Part shown: one piece after another, positions 1-7,011 of the stretch
Numbering within the stretch: the first letter of the stretch is position 1
How the letters are laid out: each line of letters starts with the position of its first letter
Source of the DNA: an uncultured Treponema sp.
GTDB lineage: Bacteria; Spirochaetota; Spirochaetia; Treponematales; Treponemataceae
Direction of reading: 5' to 3'
Assembly (NCBI GenBank): GCA_946538875.1
Contig: CAMNHD010000052.1
Span: 1 to 8,350, forward strand
Length of the DNA stretch: 8,350 nucleotides
Made by a program: the position numbers and the translations under genes
Notes under the pieces: model-generated
Told to the model about the DNA's origin: nothing
What the model saw: the letters and a program-made list of their open reading frames with translations, nothing else
The model's database searches: none

Positions 1-383
1 TCAAGTCGGCCTTTGTCTACGGGTATTCCGTAAGGGATATGTTTGCCGCTGCCGTAAAGGAAGACCCGGGTTTTTCCCATGCCTACCTGAATCTGGGACA
101 GTGGTACTACTACTGCCCGAGCATCTTCGGCGGAAGCAGAAAGACTGCCCGTGCCAATTTTGCCGAGGCTTACCGCGTGGCAAAGACTCCGCACGATATC
201 TTTGAGTCTGCTGTGCTTATGTCCCAGGTTGCCTATGATGCCGACGACCCTGAGGGCTGCGAGAAGTATCTTGCTGAAGCCGAAAGCATCTGCCCGGGGA
301 CTGAGTACATAAAATTCATCCGCAGCTCGAATGACAAGGGTGAGTCTGTGTTCAAGTACCACGGTCACAAGGCTGACAAGTAG
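1..383 (+). CDS. TPR-like protein, 3' end only (5' partial)
   Basis: The reading frame is open from base 3 to the TAG at 381-383, so this is the last 126 or so codons of a longer gene whose start lies outside the window. The Met codon at 39 sits inside the open frame and is unlikely to be the true start. The segment AYLNLGQWYYYCPSIFGGS followed by a basic-aromatic helix (ARANFAEAYRVA) resembles the tetratricopeptide-type helical hairpins in which a GGS turn precedes an alanine-rich helix. A second hairpin follows (SAVLMSQVAYDADD, then CEKYLAEAESICPGTEYIKFI). Such repeats form superhelical protein-binding scaffolds. No catalytic motif is visible, and the N-terminus, where a signal peptide or lipobox would be, is missing. 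The 184-base gap and strong promoter downstream suggest it belongs to a different transcription unit from parE. The TPR-like fold is a moderate-confidence inference; the function is unknown. Confidence 0.75.
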   Translation, partial: KSAFVYGYSVRDMFAAAVKEDPGFSHAYLNLGQWYYYCPSIFGGSRKTARANFAEAYRVAKTPHDIFESAVLMSQVAYDADDPEGCEKYLAEAESICPGTEYIKFIRSSNDKGESVFKYHGHKADK

Positions 384-449
384 GCTTCTGACTACAAGCA
401 TAAAGTGGCTGCCGGCCGCGTACCGGTTTTGCGGAGCTGTGGGTTCATT

Positions 450-467
450 TTTTCCAGGATGGGAAAA
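450..467. repeat. short inverted repeat in the parE upstream region
   Basis: TTTTCC (450-455) is followed after six bases by its reverse complement GGAAAA (462-467). It lies about 65 bases upstream of the parE -35 box. It could be a protein binding site or a weak hairpin at the end of the upstream transcript. A 6-base match in an AT-rich spacer can arise by chance, so no role is assigned. Confidence 0.25.
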
Positions 468-493
468 TTGATGCCCGCTTTCTCCCGCCACTT

Positions 494-527
494 TGGCATT
501 TTTTCACAAAAATTGATTTCCATGCCA
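494..527. repeat. inverted repeat just upstream of the parE promoter
   Basis: TGGCAT (494-499) and ATGCCA (522-527) are perfect reverse complements separated by 22 bases. The 3' arm ends five bases before the -35 hexamer at 533. The position would suit a dimeric regulator contacting DNA next to RNA polymerase. The intervening T-run (499-504) can also pair with the A-run (508-512). The pairing is seen directly; a regulatory role is speculation. Confidence 0.3.
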
Positions 528-532
528 TACCC

Positions 533-561
533 TAGACTAAACTTGCGGACTGGGGTATAAT
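533..561 (+). promoter_or_regulatory. sigma70-type promoter of the parE operon
   Basis: A -35 box TAGACT (533-538, four of six matches to TTGACA) and a perfect -10 box TATAAT (556-561) are separated by the optimal 17 bases. Transcription should begin about seven bases after the -10 box, near base 568, which is the A of the parE ATG. No purine-rich ribosome binding site lies at normal distance before that ATG; the only candidate, GGGG at 552-555, is inside the promoter spacer and 12 bases away. The promoter is predicted to give a leaderless transcript for the six-gene run that follows. Confidence 0.75.
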
Positions 562-567
562 GGTAGA

Positions 568-2598
568 ATGGGTGGAAAAAAAGTCGAAACTACTGCTGCC
601 GCAAAAAAATCTGCGGAACTTAAGAAAACTGCCGCCGCCAAGACCGGCGCTTCTGTAAAAACAACTGCCTCTTCAAAGTCAGGCACATCTGCAAAGCCTG
701 TTGAATCTTCCGGCAAGTCTGGCACCAGCGCAAAGCCTGCTGAATCTGCAAAGCCAGCCACTTCTCCTGCAAAGAAACGGACTTCCAAAACATACGATGA
801 GTCTCAGATAAAGCACCTTGATGCCCTTGAGCATATACGTCTGCGTTCAGGTATGTATATTGGCCGCCTTGGTGACGGTTCCAACCAGAACGACGGCATC
901 TACGTGCTCCTTAAGGAAGTTGTGGACAATGCCGTTGACGAATTCATCATGGGCTACGGTGAACGTATTGATGTGGAGGTCAAGGAAAACCGGGTCAAGG
1001 TGCGTGACTATGGACGTGGCATTCCGCTTGGAAAAGTGGTGGAATGCGTGAGCGAGATAAACACCGGCGCCAAGTACAATGACGACGTGTTCCAGTTCTC
1101 TGTGGGAATGAATGGTGTCGGTACTAAGGCAGTGAATGCTTTGTCTTCATATTTCAGGGTTGTCTCTGTACGCAAGGGTGAATGCACCGACGCTGTGTTC
1201 GAACGGGGAAAGCTTGTGTCGCAGCGCACAGGCAAGCTTAAGGCCCGCCAGCCTGACGGAACTTACTTTGAATTTGTACCGGATACTGAGGTATTCGGCA
1301 AATACAACTTCAACATGGAGTTTGTGGAAAAGCGTATCTGGAATTATGCCTACCTGAATACAGGACTCACCCTTAACCTTAACGGTCAGGAATTCAGAAG
1401 TGACAACGGACTCTTTGACCTTTTGAACAAGGAAATCGACGACACCTGCCTTTATCAAATCGGCTCTTACCAGGGTGAGCATCTTAAGTTCGCTTTCACG
1501 CACACCAATGCATACGGCGAGACATATTTTTCATTTGTCAACGGCCAGTACACTGCCGACGGCGGAACTCACCTGAATGCGTTCAAGGAAGGTCTTGTCC
1601 GCAGCCTCAACGAATTCTACGGAACATCCTACAAGGCTGAGGATGTCCGCGAAGGCTTGACAGCCGCACTTTTGGTAAAGGTCAAGGATCCTGTCTTTGA
1701 AAGCCAGACCAAGAACAAATTGGGCAACACTGACATAAGACCGTGGATTGTCAGCGAAGTTCAGTCCGGTCTGAACGACTGGCTTCACCGCAACCCGGAG
1801 GCCGCCAAGAAGATTCAGGAAAAAATTGAGACAAACCAGAAACTGCGTACCGAACTGAGCGCCGTAAAATCCAAGGCCAAGGAAGCTGCCAAGAAAATCA
1901 GCATTCAGATCCCGAAGCTCAAGGACTGCCGCTTTCATGTGCAGGATGGCCCAAAGGGTGAAAATTCAATGATATTCATCACAGAGGGACAGTCTGCTTC
2001 CGGTACCATGACACACTCACGCAATTCCGACTTCCAGGCAATCTTTTCCCTGCGCGGTAAACCGGAGAACATGTACGGGAAAAAGCAGACGGAAATCTAC
2101 AAGAACGATGAGCTTTATCAGCTGATGATGGCCCTTGGAATTGAAAACGATGTGGAGAATCTTAAGTACGCAAAGATAGTCATTGCGACCGATGCCGATA
2201 ACGACGGCTTCCACATCAGGAATCTTGTGCTTACATTCTTCCTGGGCTACTTTGAGGAACTTGTCACTTCGGGACGTGTCTTTATACTGGAGACGCCTCT
2301 CTTCCGTGTGCGCAACAAAAAGGAAAACATCTACTGCTATAGCGAAGAGGAAAGGGACAAGGCCATTGCAAAGCTTGGAAGCACTGCGGAGACTTCACGC
2401 TTCAAGGGACTTGGTGAAATCAACGGCGACGAGTTCAAGGAATTCATCACCCCGGAGACTATGCACCTTACACCTGTGGAAATAAGTCAGCTCAAGGCTG
2501 TGCCACAGCTGCTCTCGTTCTACATGGGCAAGAACACCCCGGAGCGCCGCCACTTTATAGAACAGCACCTGCTTTCCAATGCGGACATAGACGCTTAA
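568..2598 (+). CDS. parE: DNA topoisomerase IV subunit B (ParE), with a lysine-rich N-terminal tail
   Basis: This is the ATPase and TOPRIM subunit of a type IIA topoisomerase, which pairs with the ParC product downstream to decatenate and relax DNA. The GHKL ATPase begins near residue 83. EVVDNAVDE (117-125) supplies the Glu117 base and Mg-binding Asn121; DYGRGIP (147-153) and GMNGVGTKAVN (180-190) bind ATP; the transducer lysine is Lys382 in QTK. The TOPRIM domain has Glu473 and the Asp542/Asp544/Asp546 cluster, followed by RFKGLGE (611-617). Gln475 replaces the Asp of the usual EGDSA motif. The first 74 or so residues are Lys/Ala/Ser-rich with no counterpart in E. coli ParE (630 residues, against 676 here). 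ATG 568 is firm: a TAA closes the frame at 538-540 and no ATG, GTG or TTG occurs in frame before residue 96. The -10 box ends six bases upstream, so the mRNA appears leaderless. GMNGVG and the pairing with a short ParC favour topoisomerase IV over gyrase. Confidence 0.93.
   Translation: MGGKKVETTAAAKKSAELKKTAAAKTGASVKTTASSKSGTSAKPVESSGKSGTSAKPAESAKPATSPAKKRTSKTYDESQIKHLDALEHIRLRSGMYIGRLGDGSNQNDGIYVLLKEVVDNAVDEFIMGYGERIDVEVKENRVKVRDYGRGIPLGKVVECVSEINTGAKYNDDVFQFSVGMNGVGTKAVNALSSYFRVVSVRKGECTDAVFERGKLVSQRTGKLKARQPDGTYFEFVPDTEVFGKYNFNMEFVEKRIWNYAYLNTGLTLNLNGQEFRSDNGLFDLLNKEIDDTCLYQIGSYQGEHLKFAFTHTNAYGETYFSFVNGQYTADGGTHLNAFKEGLVRSLNEFYGTSYKAEDVREGLTAALLVKVKDPVFESQTKNKLGNTDIRPWIVSEVQSGLNDWLHRNPEAAKKIQEKIETNQKLRTELSAVKSKAKEAAKKISIQIPKLKDCRFHVQDGPKGENSMIFITEGQSASGTMTHSRNSDFQAIFSLRGKPENMYGKKQTEIYKNDELYQLMMALGIENDVENLKYAKIVIATDADNDGFHIRNLVLTFFLGYFEELVTSGRVFILETPLFRVRNKKENIYCYSEEERDKAIAKLGSTAETSRFKGLGEINGDEFKEFITPETMHLTPVEISQLKAVPQLLSFYMGKNTPERRHFIEQHLLSNADIDA
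676..747 (+). repeat. 39-base tandem repeat encoding KSGTSAKP(V/A)ES in the ParE tail
   Basis: Two 33-base units (676-708 and 715-747) start 39 bases apart and encode KSGTSAKPVES and KSGTSAKPAES, residues 37-47 and 50-60. A shorter third echo, AKPATSPAKK, follows at residues 61-70. The units differ mostly at third codon positions, though the second Ser changes from TCT to AGC. Either a fairly old duplication or selection on the amino acid pattern would explain this. Confidence 0.75.
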
Positions 2599-2638
2599 GG
2601 ACCGCTGACCGGAAGACTAGATTTTTGAAGGAAAGATT

Positions 2639-4648
2639 ATGGCTTACGTTAAGAACCTGTTTGACAAAAACTTTATAGAATACGCCAGTTACGTTATCCG
2701 TGACAGGGCTATCCCTGATCTTGAGGATGGACTCAAGCCTGTTCAGCGCCGCATCCTGCACACTCTCTTCAACATGGACGACGGACGTTTCCAGAAGGCT
2801 GCGAATGTTGTGGGCCGCTGCATGATGTACCATCCGCACGGTGATGCTTCCATTGCCGGAGCGCTGGTTGTTCTTGCAAACAAGGGCGGCATTCCCAACG
2901 ACAAGGTGGGTCTGTTCATAGAAAAGCAGGGAAACTTTGGCAACGTGTTCACCGGTGACGAGGCGTCAGCATCCCGTTACATCGAGTGCCGTGTGCGTCC
3001 TCTGGCAAAGGAGATATTTGTCACCAATCCTGCGGTTACCCACTATATTCCGAACTATGACGGCCGCAGCACAGAACCGGAAGTGTACCGCGCAAAGATT
3101 CCTGTGGCGCTGCTTGTTGGTGCCGAAGGAATCGCTGTCGGTATGAGCACAAAGATTCTTCCGTACAATTTAAAGGAAGTTCTTGAGGCTGAAGTAAAGG
3201 CCCTGAAAAACGAAGACTTTGAGATTTACCCTGATGTGCAGACGGGCGGTCTCATTGACGTGAGCAATTACAACGACGGGAACGGAAAGATTATCTCCCG
3301 TGCAAAGCTTGACTTGTCCGACGAAAAGCGTATTGTAATCACGGAGCTTCCTGTGGACACAAATGCCCAGGATCTCAAGAAATCCATTGACGATGCATTC
3401 AAGGCCGGAAGGTTGAAGATTTCCTCTGTCCAAGATTTGACCACCAACCACTGCCATATAGAGATTAAGCTTCCGCGCGGAGTTTATGCCAAGGATGTGG
3501 AGAAGGCTCTTTATGCCTACACTGACTGCGAAAAGTCAATCAGCTGCCAGATGCTTGTCATCAAGGACAACATGCCTACTGTGATGACGGCTACTGAAAT
3601 AATCAAGTATTACGCCAAGAAGCTTACCGCCATAATCAAGGACGAACTGATTTTCGAGCAGGGTAAGCTCAGCGAGGAACTTCATGCCCGTACCCTGGAG
3701 CGTATCTTTATTGAGGAGCGCATTTACAAGAAGATTGAGCAGATGAAGACTGCCGAAGATGTGGACAAGGCTGTAAAGAAGGGCTTTGTTCCATTCAAGG
3801 ATGAACTTCTGCGTCCGGTCAGCGACGAGGATGTGGAGCGTCTTTTGAAGATTCCTATCCGCAGGATTTCTCTCTTTGACATCAACAAGAACAAGGATCA
3901 GGTTGCCGCAATCAACAAGCAGCTCAAGGATATTGCCCGTAAGCTCAAGCATCTGACCCAGTGTGCGGTTGATTATCTGAACGGCATGCTTACAAAGTTC
4001 AGGCCGGAGGAATTCGAACGCCACACTCAGATTGCTTCGTTCAATGCGGTGGATGTCAAGGCAGTTGCCAAGCGCGACATTACTCTGCGCTACGATGAAA
4101 AGGGCTACCTTGGTTCAAACGTCATTGGTGGAGCGGAAGTCACTGCCGGTTGGCTTTGGAAAAATGGAATTGGTCAGGGCGATGCAAAGCCGCTCAAGGT
4201 CACACCATACGACAGGATTTTCATCATGCGCAGGAGCGGAATCTACACCGTATGCGATGTTCCTGAAAAACTCTTTGTGGATACAGGTCTCTGGTACTGC
4301 AACCTTGCGGAAAAGGACATCATTTCGTCAGTGCTTTTCACTGTGATTTACCGTGACCCCAGGACAAAGTTCTGCTTTATCAAGCGCTGCCGAATTCCTA
4401 GCTGGATAATGAACCGTGATTATCTTATAGTTCCTGACGGAATGGAAGTGCTTCACATTGACATCCGCGGGCAGTTCAACTTTACCCTGCACTATACAAA
4501 GAAGCCAAGGCAGAAGATTCAGGACGACCAGTTCAATTCTGCTGACTTTGAGGAAAAGGGGCACAAGACACAGGGCGTGCGTCTTAGCTCAAAGGAAACT
4601 GATTCTGTGATTGTGGAGCCGGCAAACCCGCAGATGACACTTTTGTAA
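2639..4648 (+). CDS. parC: DNA topoisomerase IV subunit A (ParC)
   Basis: This is the DNA breakage-reunion subunit of topoisomerase IV. The winged-helix and tower region spans roughly residues 1-470. QRRIL is at 36-40, HPHGDAS at 65-71, the catalytic tyrosine is Tyr114 in ASRYIECR with its partner Arg113, and GMSTKI (168-173) holds the isoleucine (Ile173) expected to intercalate and bend DNA. Residues 320-460 are rich in charged helices (coiled-coil and gate region). The C-terminal domain, about 475-669, has the beta-rich repeats expected of a pinwheel but no gyrase GyrA-box (QRRGGKG type), which supports ParC over GyrA; at 669 residues it is also much shorter than typical GyrA. Ala70 and Gly74 occupy the positions of the Ser and acidic residue that anchor quinolones in E. 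coli ParC (Ser80, Glu84). AAGGA (2628-2632) lies six bases before the ATG. The gene starts 40 bases after parE, consistent with co-expression in equal amounts. Confidence 0.93.
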   Translation: MAYVKNLFDKNFIEYASYVIRDRAIPDLEDGLKPVQRRILHTLFNMDDGRFQKAANVVGRCMMYHPHGDASIAGALVVLANKGGIPNDKVGLFIEKQGNFGNVFTGDEASASRYIECRVRPLAKEIFVTNPAVTHYIPNYDGRSTEPEVYRAKIPVALLVGAEGIAVGMSTKILPYNLKEVLEAEVKALKNEDFEIYPDVQTGGLIDVSNYNDGNGKIISRAKLDLSDEKRIVITELPVDTNAQDLKKSIDDAFKAGRLKISSVQDLTTNHCHIEIKLPRGVYAKDVEKALYAYTDCEKSISCQMLVIKDNMPTVMTATEIIKYYAKKLTAIIKDELIFEQGKLSEELHARTLERIFIEERIYKKIEQMKTAEDVDKAVKKGFVPFKDELLRPVSDEDVERLLKIPIRRISLFDINKNKDQVAAINKQLKDIARKLKHLTQCAVDYLNGMLTKFRPEEFERHTQIASFNAVDVKAVAKRDITLRYDEKGYLGSNVIGGAEVTAGWLWKNGIGQGDAKPLKVTPYDRIFIMRRSGIYTVCDVPEKLFVDTGLWYCNLAEKDIISSVLFTVIYRDPRTKFCFIKRCRIPSWIMNRDYLIVPDGMEVLHIDIRGQFNFTLHYTKKPRQKIQDDQFNSADFEEKGHKTQGVRLSSKETDSVIVEPANPQMTLL

Positions 4649-4698
4649 GCGTTTGTCTGCACTGAACAAGCTGCCAAAAAGGAGGAGCAGTATATATT

Positions 4699-5715
4699 AT
4701 GGAAGAAAAAAGCATCGTTCCAGACTATAAAATCCTACGTATGATTTTGAACCAGTGCGTGAGGCCTAACACTTGGAAGATTGTATTCCTGATAATTCTG
4801 CTGCTTGTTAATTCTGTATTGGCCTTTTTAGCTGCGTCTGTTCCTTCGTTTTTTTCTGCGGATAACGGCGCACTGGCTTATGTGTCTTCCACGGTCCTTA
4901 CGATTCTGCTGATGTTCTTTGCGCTGATGTTTTTCTTTATGCTTGCATCCGGTCTTTTTGTATCCGAGTCGCGTATGCTTGAAAAAAAGTTTGTCTCTAT
5001 GGGATGGCTTTTCATCGGATTCAAGAATGACTTTAAGCGCAACGCAAAGGCATGTGCTCTTTTTGCCTCGATTCTATTTGTCCTGGTGATTGGACTTGTG
5101 GTGGGGCTGACTTTTCTTTTGATGAAGATTCCGCTGAAGGACATTCTGTCTTCTTACGTGGGGAACATCTGCCTGACGGCCGGCTCCATCCTGGTTTCAA
5201 TTGTCTCCATGCTTTTGGTAAGTCCATTTGCTTTTGTTCCATTTATCCTCCGCTCAGACAGTGAGATTACTGTCACTGCTGCCTTTAGAAAATCTCTCCG
5301 CATCATGAGGGGGCAGTTCCTTCATTTCTGGGGGTTCATTATCTTTGCGGGCGGAACAAATCTTATCATTCTTTCTGTACTGACTGTAGTTGTGACTTTG
5401 ATTCCCCTGGTGGACAATTCGGCTTTTGCTATGCTGAACTCTATCATGTCCTTTGTGCTGCTGGTTACACGATTCCGCGTCATGGTAAGATGCACCTGCG
5501 CGGTTCCGCTTTATTATTTTGCCACGACCGGTAAGGTTACTGTTCACAAGTCTGAATACAAGGCGCCTGTCACACTCCCGGATACTGCTGACTCGGCAGG
5601 CTCTGCCATTGCTGCGGAAGACGGTGCAGTTTCTTCCGCCGGGGATAAGTTAGATTCGGAGAATCTCGATTCCTCATCCCTTGGGACGGACAATTCAACG
5701 GACACAGAATCATGA
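4699..5715 (+). CDS. polytopic inner-membrane protein of unknown function
   Basis: The 338-residue product has about six hydrophobic segments, near residues 27-48, 62-88, 117-141, 156-184, 208-236 and 241-260, with a short cytoplasmic-type N-terminus. A basic amphipathic stretch after the fourth segment, AFRKSLRIMRGQF (195-207), resembles the A-x-x-x-S-x-R-x-x-x-G motif shared by DUF975-type and glycerophosphodiesterase membrane-domain proteins; that likeness is by eye only. The last 45 or so residues form a hydrophilic Asp/Ser/Ala-rich tail, probably disordered. AGGAGG (4680-4685) is a strong ribosome binding site, but its 13-base spacing to the ATG is longer than for neighbouring genes; no better in-frame start exists. 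The gene follows parC by 50 bases, and its TGA overlaps the next gene's ATG. No substrate or partner can be named. Confidence 0.85.
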   Translation: MEEKSIVPDYKILRMILNQCVRPNTWKIVFLIILLLVNSVLAFLAASVPSFFSADNGALAYVSSTVLTILLMFFALMFFFMLASGLFVSESRMLEKKFVSMGWLFIGFKNDFKRNAKACALFASILFVLVIGLVVGLTFLLMKIPLKDILSSYVGNICLTAGSILVSIVSMLLVSPFAFVPFILRSDSEITVTAAFRKSLRIMRGQFLHFWGFIIFAGGTNLIILSVLTVVVTLIPLVDNSAFAMLNSIMSFVLLVTRFRVMVRCTCAVPLYYFATTGKVTVHKSEYKAPVTLPDTADSAGSAIAAEDGAVSSAGDKLDSENLDSSSLGTDNSTDTES

Positions 5716-6302
5716 ATGTGCTTTCAGACAAGGCCCATGCGGAACTAATCGTAAAGAACTCACGCTTTATTGCAGAGGCTTTTGTTGTGGAGACCCAGGC
5801 CCAGGCCCGCGAAGTTCTTCATGAACAGAAAAAGCGCTATGCTGACGCAAGCCATGTCTGTCACTGCTTTGCAGTCGGTCCTGACGGCGGCACCTGCGGT
5901 ATGAGTGATGACGGGGAGCCTTCCGGTACAGCAGGCAGGCCGATGCTTGATGTGCTGAAGGGGAGCGGTATAACCAACATACTTGTGACCGTGACGCGTT
6001 ACTTTGGCGGAACACTTCTTGGTACCGGCGGTCTGGTAAAGGCTTATGGGGATTCAATCAAGGCGGTTCTCGCTGTGGCTGAGACAGAGCCTCTCGTGGA
6101 AAAATCCAGCTTTTCCTTCAGTGCTGACTATGCAAGTTACCAAAGTATCAAGAGACTTTTCCAGTCCTACCACATCGACTCTCTCACTGAATCCTTTGAC
6201 AGTCAGGTGAATGTAAAAGGCTTTGTCTGGAAAAGCGAAGCCCAGACTTTTTCCGGCCAGATTGTGAATCTGAGCAAGGGAAAAATCACTGTGTGTTTTT
6301 AG
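5712..6302 (+). CDS. YigZ/IMPACT (UPF0029) family protein
   Basis: The 196-residue length and motifs match the YigZ family, bacterial relatives of the N-terminal part of eukaryotic IMPACT. Visible motifs are SRFIA (17-21), ASHVCHCFAVG (46-56), SDDGEPSGTAGRPML (65-79) and the UPF0029 signature TRYFGGTLLGTGGLVKAYG (95-113). The first domain, about residues 1-125, has the family's RNase P/ribosomal S5-like fold. The remainder, about 135-196, corresponds to the small ferredoxin-like C-terminal domain. The biochemical role in bacteria is not settled; links to translation or nucleic acids have been suggested. The start ATG overlaps the previous stop as ATGA and no clear ribosome binding site precedes it, so translation is probably coupled to the membrane protein gene. 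Family assignment is very secure. Confidence 0.93.
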   Translation: MNVLSDKAHAELIVKNSRFIAEAFVVETQAQAREVLHEQKKRYADASHVCHCFAVGPDGGTCGMSDDGEPSGTAGRPMLDVLKGSGITNILVTVTRYFGGTLLGTGGLVKAYGDSIKAVLAVAETEPLVEKSSFSFSADYASYQSIKRLFQSYHIDSLTESFDSQVNVKGFVWKSEAQTFSGQIVNLSKGKITVCF

Positions 6303-6314
6303 TACGGAGGAAAA

Positions 6315-7007
6315 ATGAATACCGCCGCAGAAAAAGAAGTCCTTGCCATGCTTGAAAAGAATTCGGAAAAAGACTTTGCTGTTTTTCAGAGAAAACTTCT
6401 TCCGAACATCAAGCCTGAGCTGGTGCTGGGCATACGCACGCCTGTATTGAGGTCAATTTCCCGTGAGCTCAAGGGCACGGCATTGGCAGAGGAATTCCTA
6501 AAGTCACTTCCTCACAGTTATTTTGAAGAGAACCAGCTGCACAGCTTTCTTTTGTCGCAGGTAAAGGACTTTGACCGCTGCCTTTCATTGGTGGAGGCAT
6601 TCCTTCCGCACATAGACAACTGGGCTACCTGTGACCAGACACTGCCGCTCTGCTTTGCAAAACACAAGGCCGAACTGCTTCCGCATCTGTTCAAGTGGAT
6701 TGACTCTGAGCATGAATACACTGTGCGCTTTGCTGTCGGAATGCTGATGAGACATTTTTTGGACAATGATTTTGCGCCTGAATATATGGAAAGAGTTGTC
6801 TGCCTGAAAAGCCCGGAGTATTATGTGAATATGGAGATTGCCTGGTATATGGCCACCGCACTTGCAAAGCAGTGGGATGCCGCGGTGAAGGTGCTTGAGC
6901 AGAATCGGCTTGAACTTTGGACCCATAACAAGACTATTCAAAAGGCAAGGGAAAGCTTCCGGATTTCTCCGGAGCATAAGGAATATCTTGCCGCATTAAG
7001 GAGATAA
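6315..7007 (+). CDS. AlkD-like DNA alkylation repair protein (HEAT-repeat DNA glycosylase)
   Basis: The 230-residue product is all-helical and matches the AlkD-like family, in which HEAT-like repeats wrap DNA and remove N3- and N7-alkylated purines. The key residues appear to be present: Trp103 and Asp107 in NWATCDQT (102-109), Arg138 in YTVRFAVGMLMRHF and Trp177 in EIAWYMA. Their spacing is close to Trp109/Asp113/Arg148/Trp187 of Bacillus cereus AlkD, a protein of similar size. THNKTIQKARESFRI (203-217) near the C-terminus is characteristic of the subfamily common in gut anaerobes. GGAGG (6306-6310) lies four bases before the ATG, and the gene starts 12 bases after the YigZ-family gene. The last codons double as the ribosome binding site of the next gene. 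Family is confident; glycosylase activity is inferred from conserved residues. Confidence 0.9.
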   Translation: MNTAAEKEVLAMLEKNSEKDFAVFQRKLLPNIKPELVLGIRTPVLRSISRELKGTALAEEFLKSLPHSYFEENQLHSFLLSQVKDFDRCLSLVEAFLPHIDNWATCDQTLPLCFAKHKAELLPHLFKWIDSEHEYTVRFAVGMLMRHFLDNDFAPEYMERVVCLKSPEYYVNMEIAWYMATALAKQWDAAVKVLEQNRLELWTHNKTIQKARESFRISPEHKEYLAALRR

Positions 7008-7011
7008 TAGA

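Noticed and set aside
39..383. Met at base 39 as the true start of the first gene
   Set aside because: The frame is open upstream to the window edge with plausible protein sequence (FVYGYSVRD) and no ribosome binding site precedes the ATG.
411..430. GC-rich hairpin with TTTT as a terminator of the first gene
   Set aside because: Only a five-pair stem (GCCGG with CCGGT, one wobble) and a short T-run interrupted by GCGG; too weak to call.
464..517. Direct repeat AAAATTGAT at 464-472 and 509-517
   Set aside because: Nine AT-rich bases repeated once in a short AT-rich spacer is within chance expectation and matches no known site.
537..788. 83-codon minus-strand frame opposite the ParE tail
   Set aside because: It is the complement of a low-complexity Ala/Lys/Ser-rich coding stretch, has no ribosome binding site of note and encodes only a compositionally biased peptide.
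568..2598. Annotation as gyrase subunit B
   Set aside because: GMNGVG in the ATP lid and the adjacent short ParC lacking a GyrA-box favour topoisomerase IV; the E. coli-type gyrase insertion is also not accommodated by the length.
3536..4024. 162-codon minus-strand frame inside parC
   Set aside because: The parC frame here is clearly coding (charged helices of the gate region) and the antisense product has no recognisable motif; such long antisense frames arise from codon bias.
4651..4671. Hairpin between parC and the membrane protein gene as a terminator
   Set aside because: GTTTGT and ACAAGC pair only with a wobble, and the stem is followed by A residues and a ribosome binding site rather than a T-run.
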